Shown here piece after piece: positions 55,681 through 64,000 of a stretch of 64,000 nucleotides of DNA. Source of the DNA: an uncultured Granulosicoccus sp. (GTDB taxonomy: Bacteria > Pseudomonadota > Gammaproteobacteria > Granulosicoccales > Granulosicoccaceae). The notes below the pieces were generated by a model that saw nothing but the letters and a program-made list of their open reading frames with translations, searched no databases and was not told the DNA's origin. Position 1 is the stretch's first letter. Each line of letters begins with the position of its first letter. The stretch lies in assembly GCA_947495035.1 (NCBI GenBank), contig CANLXI010000010.1:144561-208560 (forward strand). Direction: 5' to 3'. The translations under genes and the position numbers were made by a program.

Positions 55681-57597
55681 GTGCCATCCCGGGAATCAAG
55701 CCGCCAATCCGTTACGACTCTGAATGCCCTCCGGCGTCAGGCCGTGACGTTGCGTCTTGCCGGCAGCACTCTGGCCGAGACGCGTGATTCCGTCGGCCTC
55801 AGCGTTCCGACCATCATTGCCGCCGTCAAGGCCTATCATCAGGGCGGCTGGGACGCAGTGGACGTCGGACCACGCGGGCGGCCCCGAGCCGACAGCGCCG
55901 TGGCCGAACTGTCAAGATTGCAGCAGCAGTTGCTCGATGCTGCAACTTCGAGACCGGAAACCGGCCATCACCCCATAGCACCCTGGAGCAGCGAACGCGT
56001 TGCGCAGTGGCTGGAATCCCGATCACTCAAGGTAAGCCGTTCGACCGTCCTGAGCTGGCTCAACAAGTGGTCCCTGCAGCCTGCCAGCCGCTATCGGCGA
56101 CTGATGCAGGACAAGCAGAACACCGACTGGCGCCCGGCCCATGAACGTTTCTGCCGGCGGGCTCGTCGTCGCGGCACGCCCGTTTTCTGGATAGGCAGCC
56201 GCAATCTGGACGAGGCGCGCTGCCAACTGTTTGCCCACGACCTGCGCGGCCACGCCTACTGGTGCCTGACAGACGGAACACCGCGAGCGCCCCATTACCT
56301 GCACTTCCTGCAGTCCCTGTGTGCCGCACTGAACCAGGAACACCCGGACGGCATCGCTCTGGTATTGCCAGGCGAACACCTGCGTCGTGACAGTCTGCTG
56401 GCGCCCTGGCTGCAGACAAGCAACACGGAGGTTCTGATCGTGACGGCCCCCAGTGACCGACCCGTGAATGCCGGCGGTGTCTCGCTCGGCAGCAAACCCT
56501 CAGTCAAGACACCGGTGACCAGCACATCGGGCAATAGCCACTCAAGCGGAAGCGCCGAACACTCGCCGCCCCGACCCCAGGCGCATTCAATCAGACCTCT
56601 CCCCCTGACTCTACAGGTGAACCAAACCATGACAACACCCAGCGACCAGCAAGCAGCTGCATCGCCTGCCCCGTCCGGTGGCAAGGCGAGTTCGACCCGC
56701 ACCCTCACCCACTTGCAGAGACTGGAGGCCGAAAGCATCCACATCATGCGCGAAGTGGTTGCCGAGGCCGACAATCCGGTCATGCTCTACTCGATCGGCA
56801 AGGACAGCGCCGTCATGCTGCATCTGGCCCGCAAGGCCTTTTTCCCGGCCGTGCCGCCATTCCCGCTGCTGCATGTGGATACCGGCTGGAAGTTCAAGGC
56901 GATGTACGAGTTCCGGGACTCCATTGTCAAGGAATACGGGATGGAGCTGCTGACTCACATCAATCCGGAAGGTCTGGCACAGAAAGTCAACCCGTTTACG
57001 CACGGCTCGGCACTGCACACGGACATCATGAAGACACAGGGTCTGAAGCAGGCGCTGGATGAGCACCGCTTCGATATCGCCTTCGGCGGTGCGCGACGCG
57101 ACGAGGAGAAGTCCCGCGCCAAGGAACGTGTGTTCTCGTTCCGCAGCGCGCAGCACCGCTGGGATGCCAAGAACCAGCGCCCTGAACTGTGGAGCCTGTA
57201 CAACGCGCGCAAGAAGCCTGACGAATCAATTCGTGTGTTCCCGATTTCCAACTGGACCGAACTCGACATCTGGCAGTACATCCACCGCGAGAACATTCCC
57301 ATCGTGCCACTGTATCTGGCGGCCGAACGTCCGGTCGTGAAACGCGATGGCACCTTGATCATGGTCGATGACGATCGCATGCCCATGCAGCCGGGCGAAG
57401 TACCCGAAATGCGCAATGTACGATTTCGTACTCTGGGCTGCTACCCACTGACCGGCGCCGTTGAATCGACCGCCACCACGCTCGAGGAAATCATTCAGGA
57501 GATGCTGCTCACGCGCACCTCCGAACGTCAGGGCCGCATGATCGATCACGATTCAGCCGCCTCCATGGAAAAGAAAAAGCAAGAGGGTTACTTCTGA
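55681..57597 (+). CDS. cysD: Domesticated IS630-type HTH domain joined to sulfate adenylyltransferase subunit 2 (CysD)
   Basis: One uninterrupted frame of 638 codons starts at GTG 55681 (an in-frame TAG lies just upstream). Residues about 12-130 have the two helix-turn-helix units of IS630-family transposases ([41 protein letters not shown]). Residues about 145-255 follow the DDE fold, but the acidic catalytic residues are gone (WIGSRNL in place of an F.DE motif, VLPGEHL in place of VLDNA). A Ser/Pro linker follows. From Met317 the chain is a full Cys[52 protein letters not shown]. CysD makes APS from sulfate and ATP with CysN. Either a true fusion is made, or CysD starts internally. Confidence 0.85.
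   Translation: MPSRESSRQSVTTLNALRRQAVTLRLAGSTLAETRDSVGLSVPTIIAAVKAYHQGGWDAVDVGPRGRPRADSAVAELSRLQQQLLDAATSRPETGHHPIAPWSSERVAQWLESRSLKVSRSTVLSWLNKWSLQPASRYRRLMQDKQNTDWRPAHERFCRRARRRGTPVFWIGSRNLDEARCQLFAHDLRGHAYWCLTDGTPRAPHYLHFLQSLCAALNQEHPDGIALVLPGEHLRRDSLLAPWLQTSNTEVLIVTAPSDRPVNAGGVSLGSKPSVKTPVTSTSGNSHSSGSAEHSPPRPQAHSIRPLPLTLQVNQTMTTPSDQQAAASPAPSGGKASSTRTLTHLQRLEAESIHIMREVVAEADNPVMLYSIGKDSAVMLHLARKAFFPAVPPFPLLHVDTGWKFKAMYEFRDSIVKEYGMELLTHINPEGLAQKVNPFTHGSALHTDIMKTQGLKQALDEHRFDIAFGGARRDEEKSRAKERVFSFRSAQHRWDAKNQRPELWSLYNARKKPDESIRVFPISNWTELDIWQYIHRENIPIVPLYLAAERPVVKRDGTLIMVDDDRMPMQPGEVPEMRNVRFRTLGCYPLTGAVESTATTLEEIIQEMLLTRTSERQGRMIDHDSAASMEKKKQEGYF
56614..56631 (+). promoter_or_regulatory. Internal ribosome site and ATG for stand-alone CysD
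   Basis: AGGTGA at 56614-56619 lies nine bases before the ATG at 56629. Starting there gives a 322-residue CysD, close to the usual 300-residue length, and leaves the transposase-like part as a separate or optional N-terminal product. Confidence 0.5.
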
Positions 57598-59513
57598 TGC
57601 AAGCTGAATCCGATGCGCTGATCGCCAATGACATCAGTGCCTACCTCGACCGACACGAACACAAGAGCCTGCTGCGCTTCATCACCTGCGGCAGCGTGGA
57701 CGACGGCAAGAGCACACTGATCGGCCGCCTGCTGTATGAATCCAAGACCCTGTTCGAAGATCAGCTCGACACGGTGACCAGCGACTCGAAGAAATGGGGT
57801 ACCCAGGGCAAGAACATCGACTTTGCCCTGCTGGTTGATGGCCTGGCTGCCGAACGTGAGCAGGGCATTACCATCGATGTGGCCTACCGCTTCTTTTCGA
57901 CAGACAGCCGCAAGTTCATCGTGGCCGATACACCGGGACACGAGCAATACACGCGCAACATGGTGACCGGCGCTTCCACCGCTGATGTGGCTGTGATTCT
58001 GTGCGACGCGCGCGCCGGACTGTTGACCCAGACCCGTCGCCACAGCTACCTGGTGTCGTTGCTGGGCATCCGCAATGTGGTGCTGGCAGTCAACAAGATG
58101 GATCTGATGGACTACGACGAATCGGTTTTCGACTCGATCACCGAAGAGTATGCCGAGTTCGCCAAGGCACTGGATATCGAGAACATCACGGCCATTCCCA
58201 TGTCGGCGCTGGCCGGTGACAACATCACCGAACCCAGCAACAACATGCCCTGGTATCACGGCACCACTCTGCTGTCATGGCTCGAAACCGTGAAGATCGA
58301 CAACGAGCGCCGTCAGCAAGGTGCCTTCCGCATGCCGGTGCAATGGGTCAACCGTCCATCACTGGATTTTCGCGGCTACGCCGGCACCATCGTCGGTGGG
58401 CGCGTAGCGCCAGGAGACCCGATTCGCATCCAGCCTTCAGGCCGCATGAGCCAGATCGCACGCATCGTCTCGATGGACGGCGATCTGGAAGAGGCGGTTT
58501 CAGGGCAGTCGGTCACCTTGACGCTGACCGATGAAGTGGATGCTTCACGCGGTGATGTCATCTCGGCCGGCGATGAGCCAGCCAGTATTGCCGACCAGTT
58601 CGAAACCACCATCGTGTGGATGCATGACGAACCTCTGTTGCCTGGTCGCCCCTACCTGCTGAAGATGGGCACCAAGACTGTCAATGCGACGATCACGACC
58701 ATCAAGCATCAGGTCAACGTCAATACACTGGAAGAAAGTGCGGCAACACAGTTGCAGCTCAACGCCATAGGTGTCTGCAACATCAGCACTGACCAGCCCA
58801 TGGCCTTCGATGCCTACAAGACCAACCGGGAAATGGGCAGCTTCATCCTGATAGACCGGATGAACAATACAACTGTGGGCGCCGGCATGCTGCATTTCTC
58901 GCTGCGTCGTGCCGACAACATCCACCTGCAGGCAACCGATGTCGACAAGAACGTGCGGGCCAGCCTGAAGGGTCAGAAACCGGCGGTCGTCTGGTTCACC
59001 GGCCTGTCCGGCGCCGGCAAATCCACTGTCGCCAACCTGGTCGAAAAGCAACTCACGGCCAAGGGACATCACACTTATCTGCTGGACGGTGACAATGTGC
59101 GCCATGGTCTCAATCGCGACCTGGGCTTTACCGATGCAGACCGGGTCGAGAACATTCGCCGTATCGGTGAAGTGGCCGGACTGATGGTGGATTCGGGCCT
59201 GATTGTCCTGACTGCCTTCATCTCACCGTTCAGGTCGGAGCGCGCCCTGGCTCGCTCGCTGGTCAAGGAAGACGAATTCATCGAGGTTCATGTCGATACT
59301 CCGCTGAAAATCGCCGAGGACCGTGACCCGAAAGGACTCTACAAGAAGGCGCGTCGTGGTGAACTGAGCAACTTCACCGGCATCGATTCACCGTATGAAG
59401 CACCCGAGAATCCGGAGATCATGATCGACACCTCGACCCTGAGTGCCGAGCAGGCGGCCGAGCGAGTCATCGCCGAACTGCGACGTCGTGGTATCTTGAG
59501 CGCCCCGGAATAG
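57597..59513 (+). CDS. cysNC: Bifunctional sulfate adenylyltransferase subunit 1 / adenylylsulfate kinase (CysN-CysC)
   Basis: This 638-residue fusion overlaps the cysD stop by one base (TGATG). Residues 1-440 are the CysN GTPase: G1 GSVDDGKST (32-40), G3 DTPGHEQY, G4 NKMD, then two beta-barrel domains. Residues about 455-638 are APS kinase with P-loop GLSGAGKST (469-477) and the [13 protein letters not shown] region. It drives APS formation by GTP hydrolysis and phosphorylates APS to PAPS. PAPS feeds either cysteine synthesis or sulfotransferases such as the candidate at 32 kb. Confidence 0.96.
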   Translation: MQAESDALIANDISAYLDRHEHKSLLRFITCGSVDDGKSTLIGRLLYESKTLFEDQLDTVTSDSKKWGTQGKNIDFALLVDGLAAEREQGITIDVAYRFFSTDSRKFIVADTPGHEQYTRNMVTGASTADVAVILCDARAGLLTQTRRHSYLVSLLGIRNVVLAVNKMDLMDYDESVFDSITEEYAEFAKALDIENITAIPMSALAGDNITEPSNNMPWYHGTTLLSWLETVKIDNERRQQGAFRMPVQWVNRPSLDFRGYAGTIVGGRVAPGDPIRIQPSGRMSQIARIVSMDGDLEEAVSGQSVTLTLTDEVDASRGDVISAGDEPASIADQFETTIVWMHDEPLLPGRPYLLKMGTKTVNATITTIKHQVNVNTLEESAATQLQLNAIGVCNISTDQPMAFDAYKTNREMGSFILIDRMNNTTVGAGMLHFSLRRADNIHLQATDVDKNVRASLKGQKPAVVWFTGLSGAGKSTVANLVEKQLTAKGHHTYLLDGDNVRHGLNRDLGFTDADRVENIRRIGEVAGLMVDSGLIVLTAFISPFRSERALARSLVKEDEFIEVHVDTPLKIAEDRDPKGLYKKARRGELSNFTGIDSPYEAPENPEIMIDTSTLSAEQAAERVIAELRRRGILSAPE

Positions 59514-59531
59514 AGTAAAGACTGGAGTGAC

Positions 59532-60458
59532 ATGCGGCGACTGATCATCGACACGGATACAGCATCGGACGATGCAGTAGCGATCATGATGGCAGTCGCC
59601 GCAGATGATGTTCAGGTAGAGGCCCTGACCATCGTGGCAGGCAATGTCACGTTGGCTCAGGGTAGCCGCAATGCACGCTACACCTTGCAGTTATGCCAGG
59701 CAGACGTGCCTGTTCACGAAGGTTGTGATCGCCCCCTGCAGCGAGAACCAAGCACTGCCGAATGGTTTCACGGACAGGACGGCATGAGTGACCAGAACTA
59801 CCCCGCGCCCCATGCCCAGCCACTGCAAGGACATGCCGTGACTGCCCTGCTGGAGCGATTCGGCGCTGCGCCCGGAGAAATCGATCTCGTCACGCTCGGC
59901 CCACTCACGAATATTGCAACAGCGCTGGCCATCAATCCGCAACTGGCACAATGGGTCAGGCACTGCTATGTCATGGGTGGCGCTGCTGCCACGCTGGGAA
60001 ATGTCACCCCGGCAGCAGAATACAACTTCTGGTGCGACCCGGAGGCGGCACGTCGCGTGATGCACTCAGGCATGAACCTGACGCTTGTGGGCTGGGAATT
60101 GAGCTGTGGTGATGCCACACTCGATGATCAGGAGATACAGGACATACTTGCGCTCGATAACGACCGAGCCCGGTTGGCCATCGACAGCAATCGCACCGCA
60201 CTACAAGCTGTTCGCTCACTGCAAGGCCAGACAGGCCTGGCACTGGCCGATCCGGTTGCCATGGCGGTGGCTCTGTATCCGGAAATCGTCACGAAGGCTG
60301 AAAGCCTTTATGTGGATATCGAAACTCATGGCGAAATGACGAGAGGCATGAGCGTGGTCGATGTCAACAAGGTCATGGGCAAGGCGGCCAACGCAACGGT
60401 CTGCTTCGCTATCGACAACGCCCGCTGGAAACAGGAACTGCTTCGAGCCTTACGGTAA
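59532..60458 (+). CDS. Ribonucleoside hydrolase (IUNH family)
   Basis: This 308-residue enzyme carries the N-terminal metal/substrate motif DTDTASDDAVAIM, the VTLGPLTNIATAL segment and a C-terminal catalytic Asp region. It splits nucleosides to ribose and base. It starts 18 bp after cysNC and may be read from the same message, though its role is unrelated. The start context is AGTGACATG with weak GGAG upstream. Confidence 0.9.
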   Translation: MRRLIIDTDTASDDAVAIMMAVAADDVQVEALTIVAGNVTLAQGSRNARYTLQLCQADVPVHEGCDRPLQREPSTAEWFHGQDGMSDQNYPAPHAQPLQGHAVTALLERFGAAPGEIDLVTLGPLTNIATALAINPQLAQWVRHCYVMGGAAATLGNVTPAAEYNFWCDPEAARRVMHSGMNLTLVGWELSCGDATLDDQEIQDILALDNDRARLAIDSNRTALQAVRSLQGQTGLALADPVAMAVALYPEIVTKAESLYVDIETHGEMTRGMSVVDVNKVMGKAANATVCFAIDNARWKQELLRALR

Positions 60459-60553
60459 AGCGCAACAAGCGCCGGAACAGACTGTCGCTTTGCTGCTTAC
60501 CCTGAATGACGGGCCGGGACTGGCACCGTGAATCCATCCCTGGAACTGCACAG

Positions 60554-60583
60554 GCATGAGGCGACACCCAGGTCGCCTCATGC
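60554..60583. terminator. Hairpin between convergent genes
   Basis: GCATGAGGCGA (60554-60564) and TCGCCTCATGC (60573-60583) form an 11-bp perfect stem with an 8-base loop. It lies 11 bp past the DUF1127-type stop and about 95 bp past the nucleoside hydrolase stop, so it could serve both strands. No T-run follows on either side. Confidence 0.5.
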
Positions 60584-60594
60584 AATACCACAAA

Positions 60595-60984
60595 TCACGC
60601 TGCGTGCTTGCTGGAATCGAACACGCCTTCCACGGCAGGACGACCGTAACGAACCGCTTCTTCGATACTGTGACGAGTCACGCCGAGCTCAGCCAGTTCT
60701 CGATCAGAGTAGGAACTCAGTTCGTTGATCGCCTGCTTGATCTCCTGACGGGCATGCGACGGCCTGACAGCGCTACCATTGACAGATGACTGGACAGCTA
60801 CCTGCTCATCGCTTTCTGCACGCCATGGCCATGCAGAGACACCGTCGAGCAGCAATTCGCGGGAAAAACCGAAATCGGCCAGTTGTCGATCACTCATTCG
60901 CAGCAATTCCTGGCGAGCCCTTACCTTGCCGTTGTGCTCCGAGGCCATGACAAATGCGTTCTTGATCTTGTTGAAAATACTCAT
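60595..60984 (-). CDS. Small protein with two DUF1127-like motifs
   Basis: This 129-residue protein starts MSIFNKIKNAF. Residues about 22-50 read RARQELLRMSDRQLADFGFSRELL, a DUF1127 (YjiS-like) motif. Residues about 79-113 read IKQAINELSSYSDRELAELGVTRHSIEEAV, a second, diverged copy. Most DUF1127 proteins are 45-90 residues with one motif. Single-motif relatives bind RNA or affect phosphate and carbon metabolism in alphaproteobacteria. A perfect palindrome lies 26 bp before the start. Confidence 0.82.
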   Translation of the reverse strand: MSIFNKIKNAFVMASEHNGKVRARQELLRMSDRQLADFGFSRELLLDGVSAWPWRAESDEQVAVQSSVNGSAVRPSHARQEIKQAINELSSYSDRELAELGVTRHSIEEAVRYGRPAVEGVFDSSKHAA

Positions 60985-61009
60985 GCTTGCTTACTCTCCA
61001 AACGTAGTT

Positions 61010-61033
61010 ACCGACAAGCACATGCTTGTCGGT
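61010..61033. promoter_or_regulatory. 24-bp palindrome upstream of the DUF1127-type gene
   Basis: ACCGACAAGCA (61010-61020) and TGCTTGTCGGT (61023-61033) are exact inverse copies separated by CA. The site is 26 bp before the ATG. It fits a dimeric-regulator operator; as RNA it would also fold into a hairpin in the leader. Confidence 0.55.
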
Positions 61034-61390
61034 GGGATGCGGTATAGGGGTTACGTGATTCATCAATAACCGCTTCTGGTGCTTATTATGTCGTCAAAGA
61101 GCATCAATGCAACAGCAAACTTCGGGCATTACTTCTGTTGCGCTGCGTCATAAGCAAACTTACCGTTACGCTGGAGAGCGCGTCATATCAGGGCTGAGTG
61201 TATTTTTTTCGCCTCTTTTCAGTGCATTCCGAATTAAAACAACTACCTTTCTGTCTTATTGACAAACACAGCAAATAATTGTTGCATCGCAACAACATTC
61301 GATGACCTGTCATATGATTCCTGTGACCCCAAGGAACAGGCTGTGAGTGACTTGGAGAAACCCGACCGGTATCTCAGATCCCACCACAAC

Positions 61391-61423
61391 GGCACCACTA
61401 CGGCACCACTACGGCACCACTAC
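61391..61423. repeat. Three perfect 11-bp tandem units (GGCACCACTAC)
   Basis: Units at 61391-61401, 61402-61412 and 61413-61423 are identical. Degenerate copies flank them on both sides (61380-61460). The track lies about 65-145 bp past the phytase-like stop and has no clear role. Confidence 0.85.
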
Positions 61424-61524
61424 GGCACCCTTTACCCGGCACCCTCTACTCGGCACCACCAGATGACCTCATCCCCGACTCTTCGAGGCACCAATGGCAA
61501 CCAGGAAGAGTCGGAGGAAATCCA

Positions 61525-63726
61525 TCATTCGACGCTGGACAGCTGACTCGACAGGTCCACAGCGAAGAATTGCGACTCTCCACTGCTGTCGTCGACACCA
61601 TCGTTATCCGTCACGGCAAAGGCCTGCCCGGCAACGTCTATGGCGAAACCTTCGACCTTGTCGAGTACGTAGCCACCGCTTGCCTGCAGATCCGGCAGAA
61701 AGTCATGGGCCAGTGTCTTTTCCACCAGTGGCAGATCATCGCCCAGCTGAGCCGGTTGCAGATCACTGAGGGCAACCTGGTACAGGCGCTTGATTCTCGC
61801 ATTGTCAGCTATCTGGTTGTCTCGCTCCACGATAAAGACACGGTCCTTGTGAAACGTGATCTCCGAAAGCCCTACCCAACCACGGTCCGTGCTGTCCAGA
61901 GGGTAGCGTACCGCGCCCCAGCTCTCCTCATCCAGGTCATAGGCCAGCAATTTGACCGTACCATCGGGGTCATCCGACCAACTCCGCTGAATGGCGACCC
62001 ACAAGGTTCGGTCAATCAGTGTGATGCCTTCGCTGGCAAAACGCTTTTCGCTGGCCAGCAACTCCGCAGGAAACGGTATCTGCTGCTGAATTTCCCCATC
62101 GGCATTGATGTGGTAGAGCGCATGCGGAATCAGGCGATCACTGCGACCTTCGGACGCCAGCCAGAACCCACCCTCGCCATCGCTGCTCACTCCTTCCAGA
62201 TCCAGCAGCTGGGCCGCACGACCACCACGCGTGATGGTCGTCGCATCCGTGATTCGTGCGGGTTGTGACGTCGCGTCAATGGTCAGCAACTGCGGTTGCA
62301 TGGCATAGAAGCTGTCCGTGACTGCATACAGGATACCGGGCATGACCGGATCGGCGGCCAGACCTGACAACGCTCCCCATCCCATCGGCTTGCCATCCTT
62401 CAAGGAAGACACCAGTGTCGGATAGCTTGCTGCGGTCTCATTGCGTTCGTACAGCATCACATGAGAACGTGGCCCGCCATCGGCGATCAGATCAGCCTCG
62501 TTGGCCACCACCAGCAGACCCCGTGATGGAATGGCGACAGCCCCCTCCGGCGCAATTCCGGTAGGCAGGAGCTGGACAAACTCCGGCGCCGCTCCAGTGT
62601 CGCGGTAGACACCTACAAGGCCGGCACGTTCGGCCAGCACGAACAGATAGCGCTCTCCATCGAAGGTGGCCACTTCCAGGCCTTCGGGTTCGATCCCCTT
62701 GTTGGCGCTACGCTTCTCCGGGTAATGTCCGGCCTGGATGGCACGGTACTCCAGATCCAGGCCACTGTCGTACAGCACTGCGCCATGTTTGTCGAAAATC
62801 GTGAACCCGCGGGATCCACCCTTGTAGTCCCCTTCATTGGCTGTGACAAAGCGCTCGCTATCCAGCCATTTCACCGCATCCGGCTCTCTGGCCCTCTCTA
62901 CCTGCTGCCCGGTGAAGTCGAAGGCAAACTCCTCCTCGACATCAACACCGTTCAGGTCTACATGACCTGCGGAGAAGTCGCTCAGGATGCTGCCACTCGA
63001 TGCGTCGATCACGACCAGATGATTGTTTTCCTGCAGCGTGACAACCAGCTCGCTCTGCTCATTGAAATCGACGAACTCGGGTTCCGGATCATCGGCCCCT
63101 TCCATCTCCAGCCCGGTCAGTGTCACCTGTCGCGACGCACTGCAATCGATGGCATTCTCGAGCAAGGGTAAGATACTGACGTATCCGGCAGGCAACTGAG
63201 GCAATGCACCTTCGTTCAGGTCCTCGTCACGCTCGTTCTCGATGGCAACAGCCAGCAGAGAGCCGTCATGCGACAAGGCAACCGAATCAGGCTGCCCGCC
63301 CAGATCACACTCACTGACGATGGCTCTGGACGCCACGTCAATCATGACCAGTTTGCCGGACGGCTCCACATAGCTGACTGAGGTGTTCACGCCAACCAGC
63401 GCATGACGACCTGCCATGACAACCGATGTCGGCTCACCCTGCAAGGGCAGGAAACCACCGGGTTCAGGCGAAGTCGCATCGGATACATCGATGAAACCGA
63501 TACCACCCAGCGGGCTGTCGGTATAGACAAGCGTCAGGCCATCGTCGGACGCACTGATGATTTCGGCGGAGGTTTCCTGATCCGCAGCAGCATCCACCGG
63601 CAGGTTGGCAGCGACCGGGAAACTGGCCACTCGTCCGAAATCATCAGCAGCGGCATGGGTATTCGTGAGACCGAGCAACAGGCTGCTGATCATGAAAGTC
63701 AGCGGCTTTCTGTAACAGTGGGACAT
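61525..63726 (-). CDS. Exported phytase/esterase-like beta-propeller protein
   Basis: This 733-residue protein has AAGGAA upstream and a signal peptide ending NTHAAAD. The N-terminal half has LVIVD-like and choice-of-anchor-I-type propeller blades (LVYTDSPLGGIGFIDVSDA, PDSVALSHDGSLLAVAIE, KWLDSERFVTANEGD, GIEPEGLEVATFDGERYLFV). The C-terminal half, from about residue 430, matches the esterase-like activity of phytase domain (LSGLAADPVMPGILYAVTD, FWLASEGRSDRLIP, GWVGLSEITFHKDRVFIVERDNQ). It is probably periplasmic or secreted. Phosphate-ester hydrolysis is suggested by the family name, not shown for it. Confidence 0.82.
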   Translation of the reverse strand: MSHCYRKPLTFMISSLLLGLTNTHAAADDFGRVASFPVAANLPVDAAADQETSAEIISASDDGLTLVYTDSPLGGIGFIDVSDATSPEPGGFLPLQGEPTSVVMAGRHALVGVNTSVSYVEPSGKLVMIDVASRAIVSECDLGGQPDSVALSHDGSLLAVAIENERDEDLNEGALPQLPAGYVSILPLLENAIDCSASRQVTLTGLEMEGADDPEPEFVDFNEQSELVVTLQENNHLVVIDASSGSILSDFSAGHVDLNGVDVEEEFAFDFTGQQVERAREPDAVKWLDSERFVTANEGDYKGGSRGFTIFDKHGAVLYDSGLDLEYRAIQAGHYPEKRSANKGIEPEGLEVATFDGERYLFVLAERAGLVGVYRDTGAAPEFVQLLPTGIAPEGAVAIPSRGLLVVANEADLIADGGPRSHVMLYERNETAASYPTLVSSLKDGKPMGWGALSGLAADPVMPGILYAVTDSFYAMQPQLLTIDATSQPARITDATTITRGGRAAQLLDLEGVSSDGEGGFWLASEGRSDRLIPHALYHINADGEIQQQIPFPAELLASEKRFASEGITLIDRTLWVAIQRSWSDDPDGTVKLLAYDLDEESWGAVRYPLDSTDRGWVGLSEITFHKDRVFIVERDNQIADNARIKRLYQVALSDLQPAQLGDDLPLVEKTLAHDFLPDLQASGGYVLDKVEGFAIDVAGQAFAVTDNDGVDDSSGESQFFAVDLSSQLSSVE

Positions 63727-63882
63727 TGAAACGGGTTCCTTTTACGGGTGTCTGGAATCGATCAACTCTCGATTACAACGCTCTGAAGTGACATCAGCGT
63801 GAATAAGTCCGTTGAATTCAACGCGTATATGTAAACGGTGTCTTTCTCGAATAAGGCCTCTCCTTTCTGGTGCTCGGACAGT

Positions 63883-63909
63883 CTCCCCTTTCTCCCCTTT
63901 CTCCCCTTT
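63883..63909. repeat. Three 9-bp tandem units (CTCCCCTTT)
   Basis: Three exact copies lie end to end, followed seven bases later by the 8-bp repeat. They are upstream of the phytase-like gene, about 160 bp from its start. Confidence 0.85.
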
Positions 63910-63915
63910 GCCCCG

Positions 63916-64000
63916 GTGACTCCGTGACTCCGTGACTCCGTGACTCCGTGACTCCGTGACTCCGTGACTCCGTGACTCCGTGACTCCGTGACTCCGTGAC
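63916..64000. repeat. 8-bp tandem repeat (GTGACTCC), at least 10 copies, continues past the window
   Basis: Ten full identical copies and five bases of another run without error to the window edge. Perfect identity suggests recent expansion and possible copy-number variation. The true length cannot be seen. Confidence 0.92.

Larger units (their letters stand above)
60985..61524. other. Intergenic region, 540 bp, with palindrome and tandem repeats
   Basis: No gene with coding character was found; the 95-codon plus-strand frame here is largely built from short repeats. The stretch holds the promoter side of the DUF1127-type gene, its palindrome, an AT-rich part (61190-61300) and the 11-bp repeat track just downstream of the phytase-like gene. 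Confidence 0.5.

Noticed and set aside
61259..61546. 95-codon plus-strand frame between the DUF1127-type gene and the phytase-like gene
   Set aside because: A large part is the translated 11-bp repeat, it runs into the convergent gene, and it has no ribosome site or recognisable family.

Overview
The window is ordinary chromosomal DNA of moderately high GC from a free-living gammaproteobacterium. The conserved blocks that point there are miaB-ybeZ-ybeY-corC-lnt, lgt-thyA, a single-chain glycine decarboxylase in a gcvTHP operon, an Rsd/AlgQ anti-sigma factor, YcgN, and cysD followed by a fused cysNC. The set of large FG-GAP proteins, a CHRD lipoprotein, polyol and sugar-acid genes and sulfate assimilation would fit a marine, particle- or alga-associated member of the Chromatiales (Granulosicoccus-like). 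That is a guess from gene content, not a match I could test. There are no rRNA or tRNA genes, no CRISPR array and no intact insertion sequence.

Layout. 1-2.7 kb: an ATP adenylyltransferase cut by the left edge, then a three-gene amino-acid (cystine-like) ABC transporter on the minus strand. 2.9-9.1 kb: a PNPOx-like protein, an MFS transporter, a 962-residue secreted FG-GAP/fibronectin-III protein and a TerC membrane protein. 9.2-11.6 kb: an oxidoreductase and a ManD-like dehydratase on the plus strand. 11.6-22.5 kb: a long minus-strand run made of a polyol-type ABC binding protein, an NCS1-like permease, a mannitol-type dehydrogenase, GlgC, GlgB, AzlCD and an AMACR-type CoA racemase. 22.5-23.7 kb: a gene-poor stretch with decayed regulator-like fragments.

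23.7-33.6 kb: a CHRD/spondin lipoprotein, thyA and lgt, an RlmI-type methyltransferase, Rsd, and a tightly coupled rubredoxin-fbp-ycgN unit divergent from hemL; then a sulfotransferase-like protein and a Dnr-like regulator. 33.6-45.2 kb: DUF4159, AEC transporter, VOC protein, cysE, and a LysR-dehydrogenase-ALDH-M20 catabolic cluster with a relic of a peptide-transporter ATPase in its middle; then a second FG-GAP protein with a GlyGly-CTERM-like tail and an outer-membrane barrel whose 3' end is tandemly triplicated.

45.4-55.4 kb: gcvTHP and the lnt-to-miaB block, all minus. 55.6-60.5 kb: sulfate activation on the plus strand. Here cysD is read in one frame with a domesticated, catalytically dead IS630-type transposase domain, followed by cysNC and a nucleoside hydrolase. 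60.6-64 kb: a protein with two DUF1127-like motifs behind a 24-bp palindrome, a phytase/esterase-like beta-propeller protein, and short tandem repeats that run off the right edge.

The strongest candidate for something undescribed is the transposase-derived DNA-binding module joined to CysD, with an AT-rich inverted repeat just upstream that could be its operator. Several start sites were moved inward from the longest open frame on the basis of Shine-Dalgarno sequences and family alignments recalled from memory. No database search was run.
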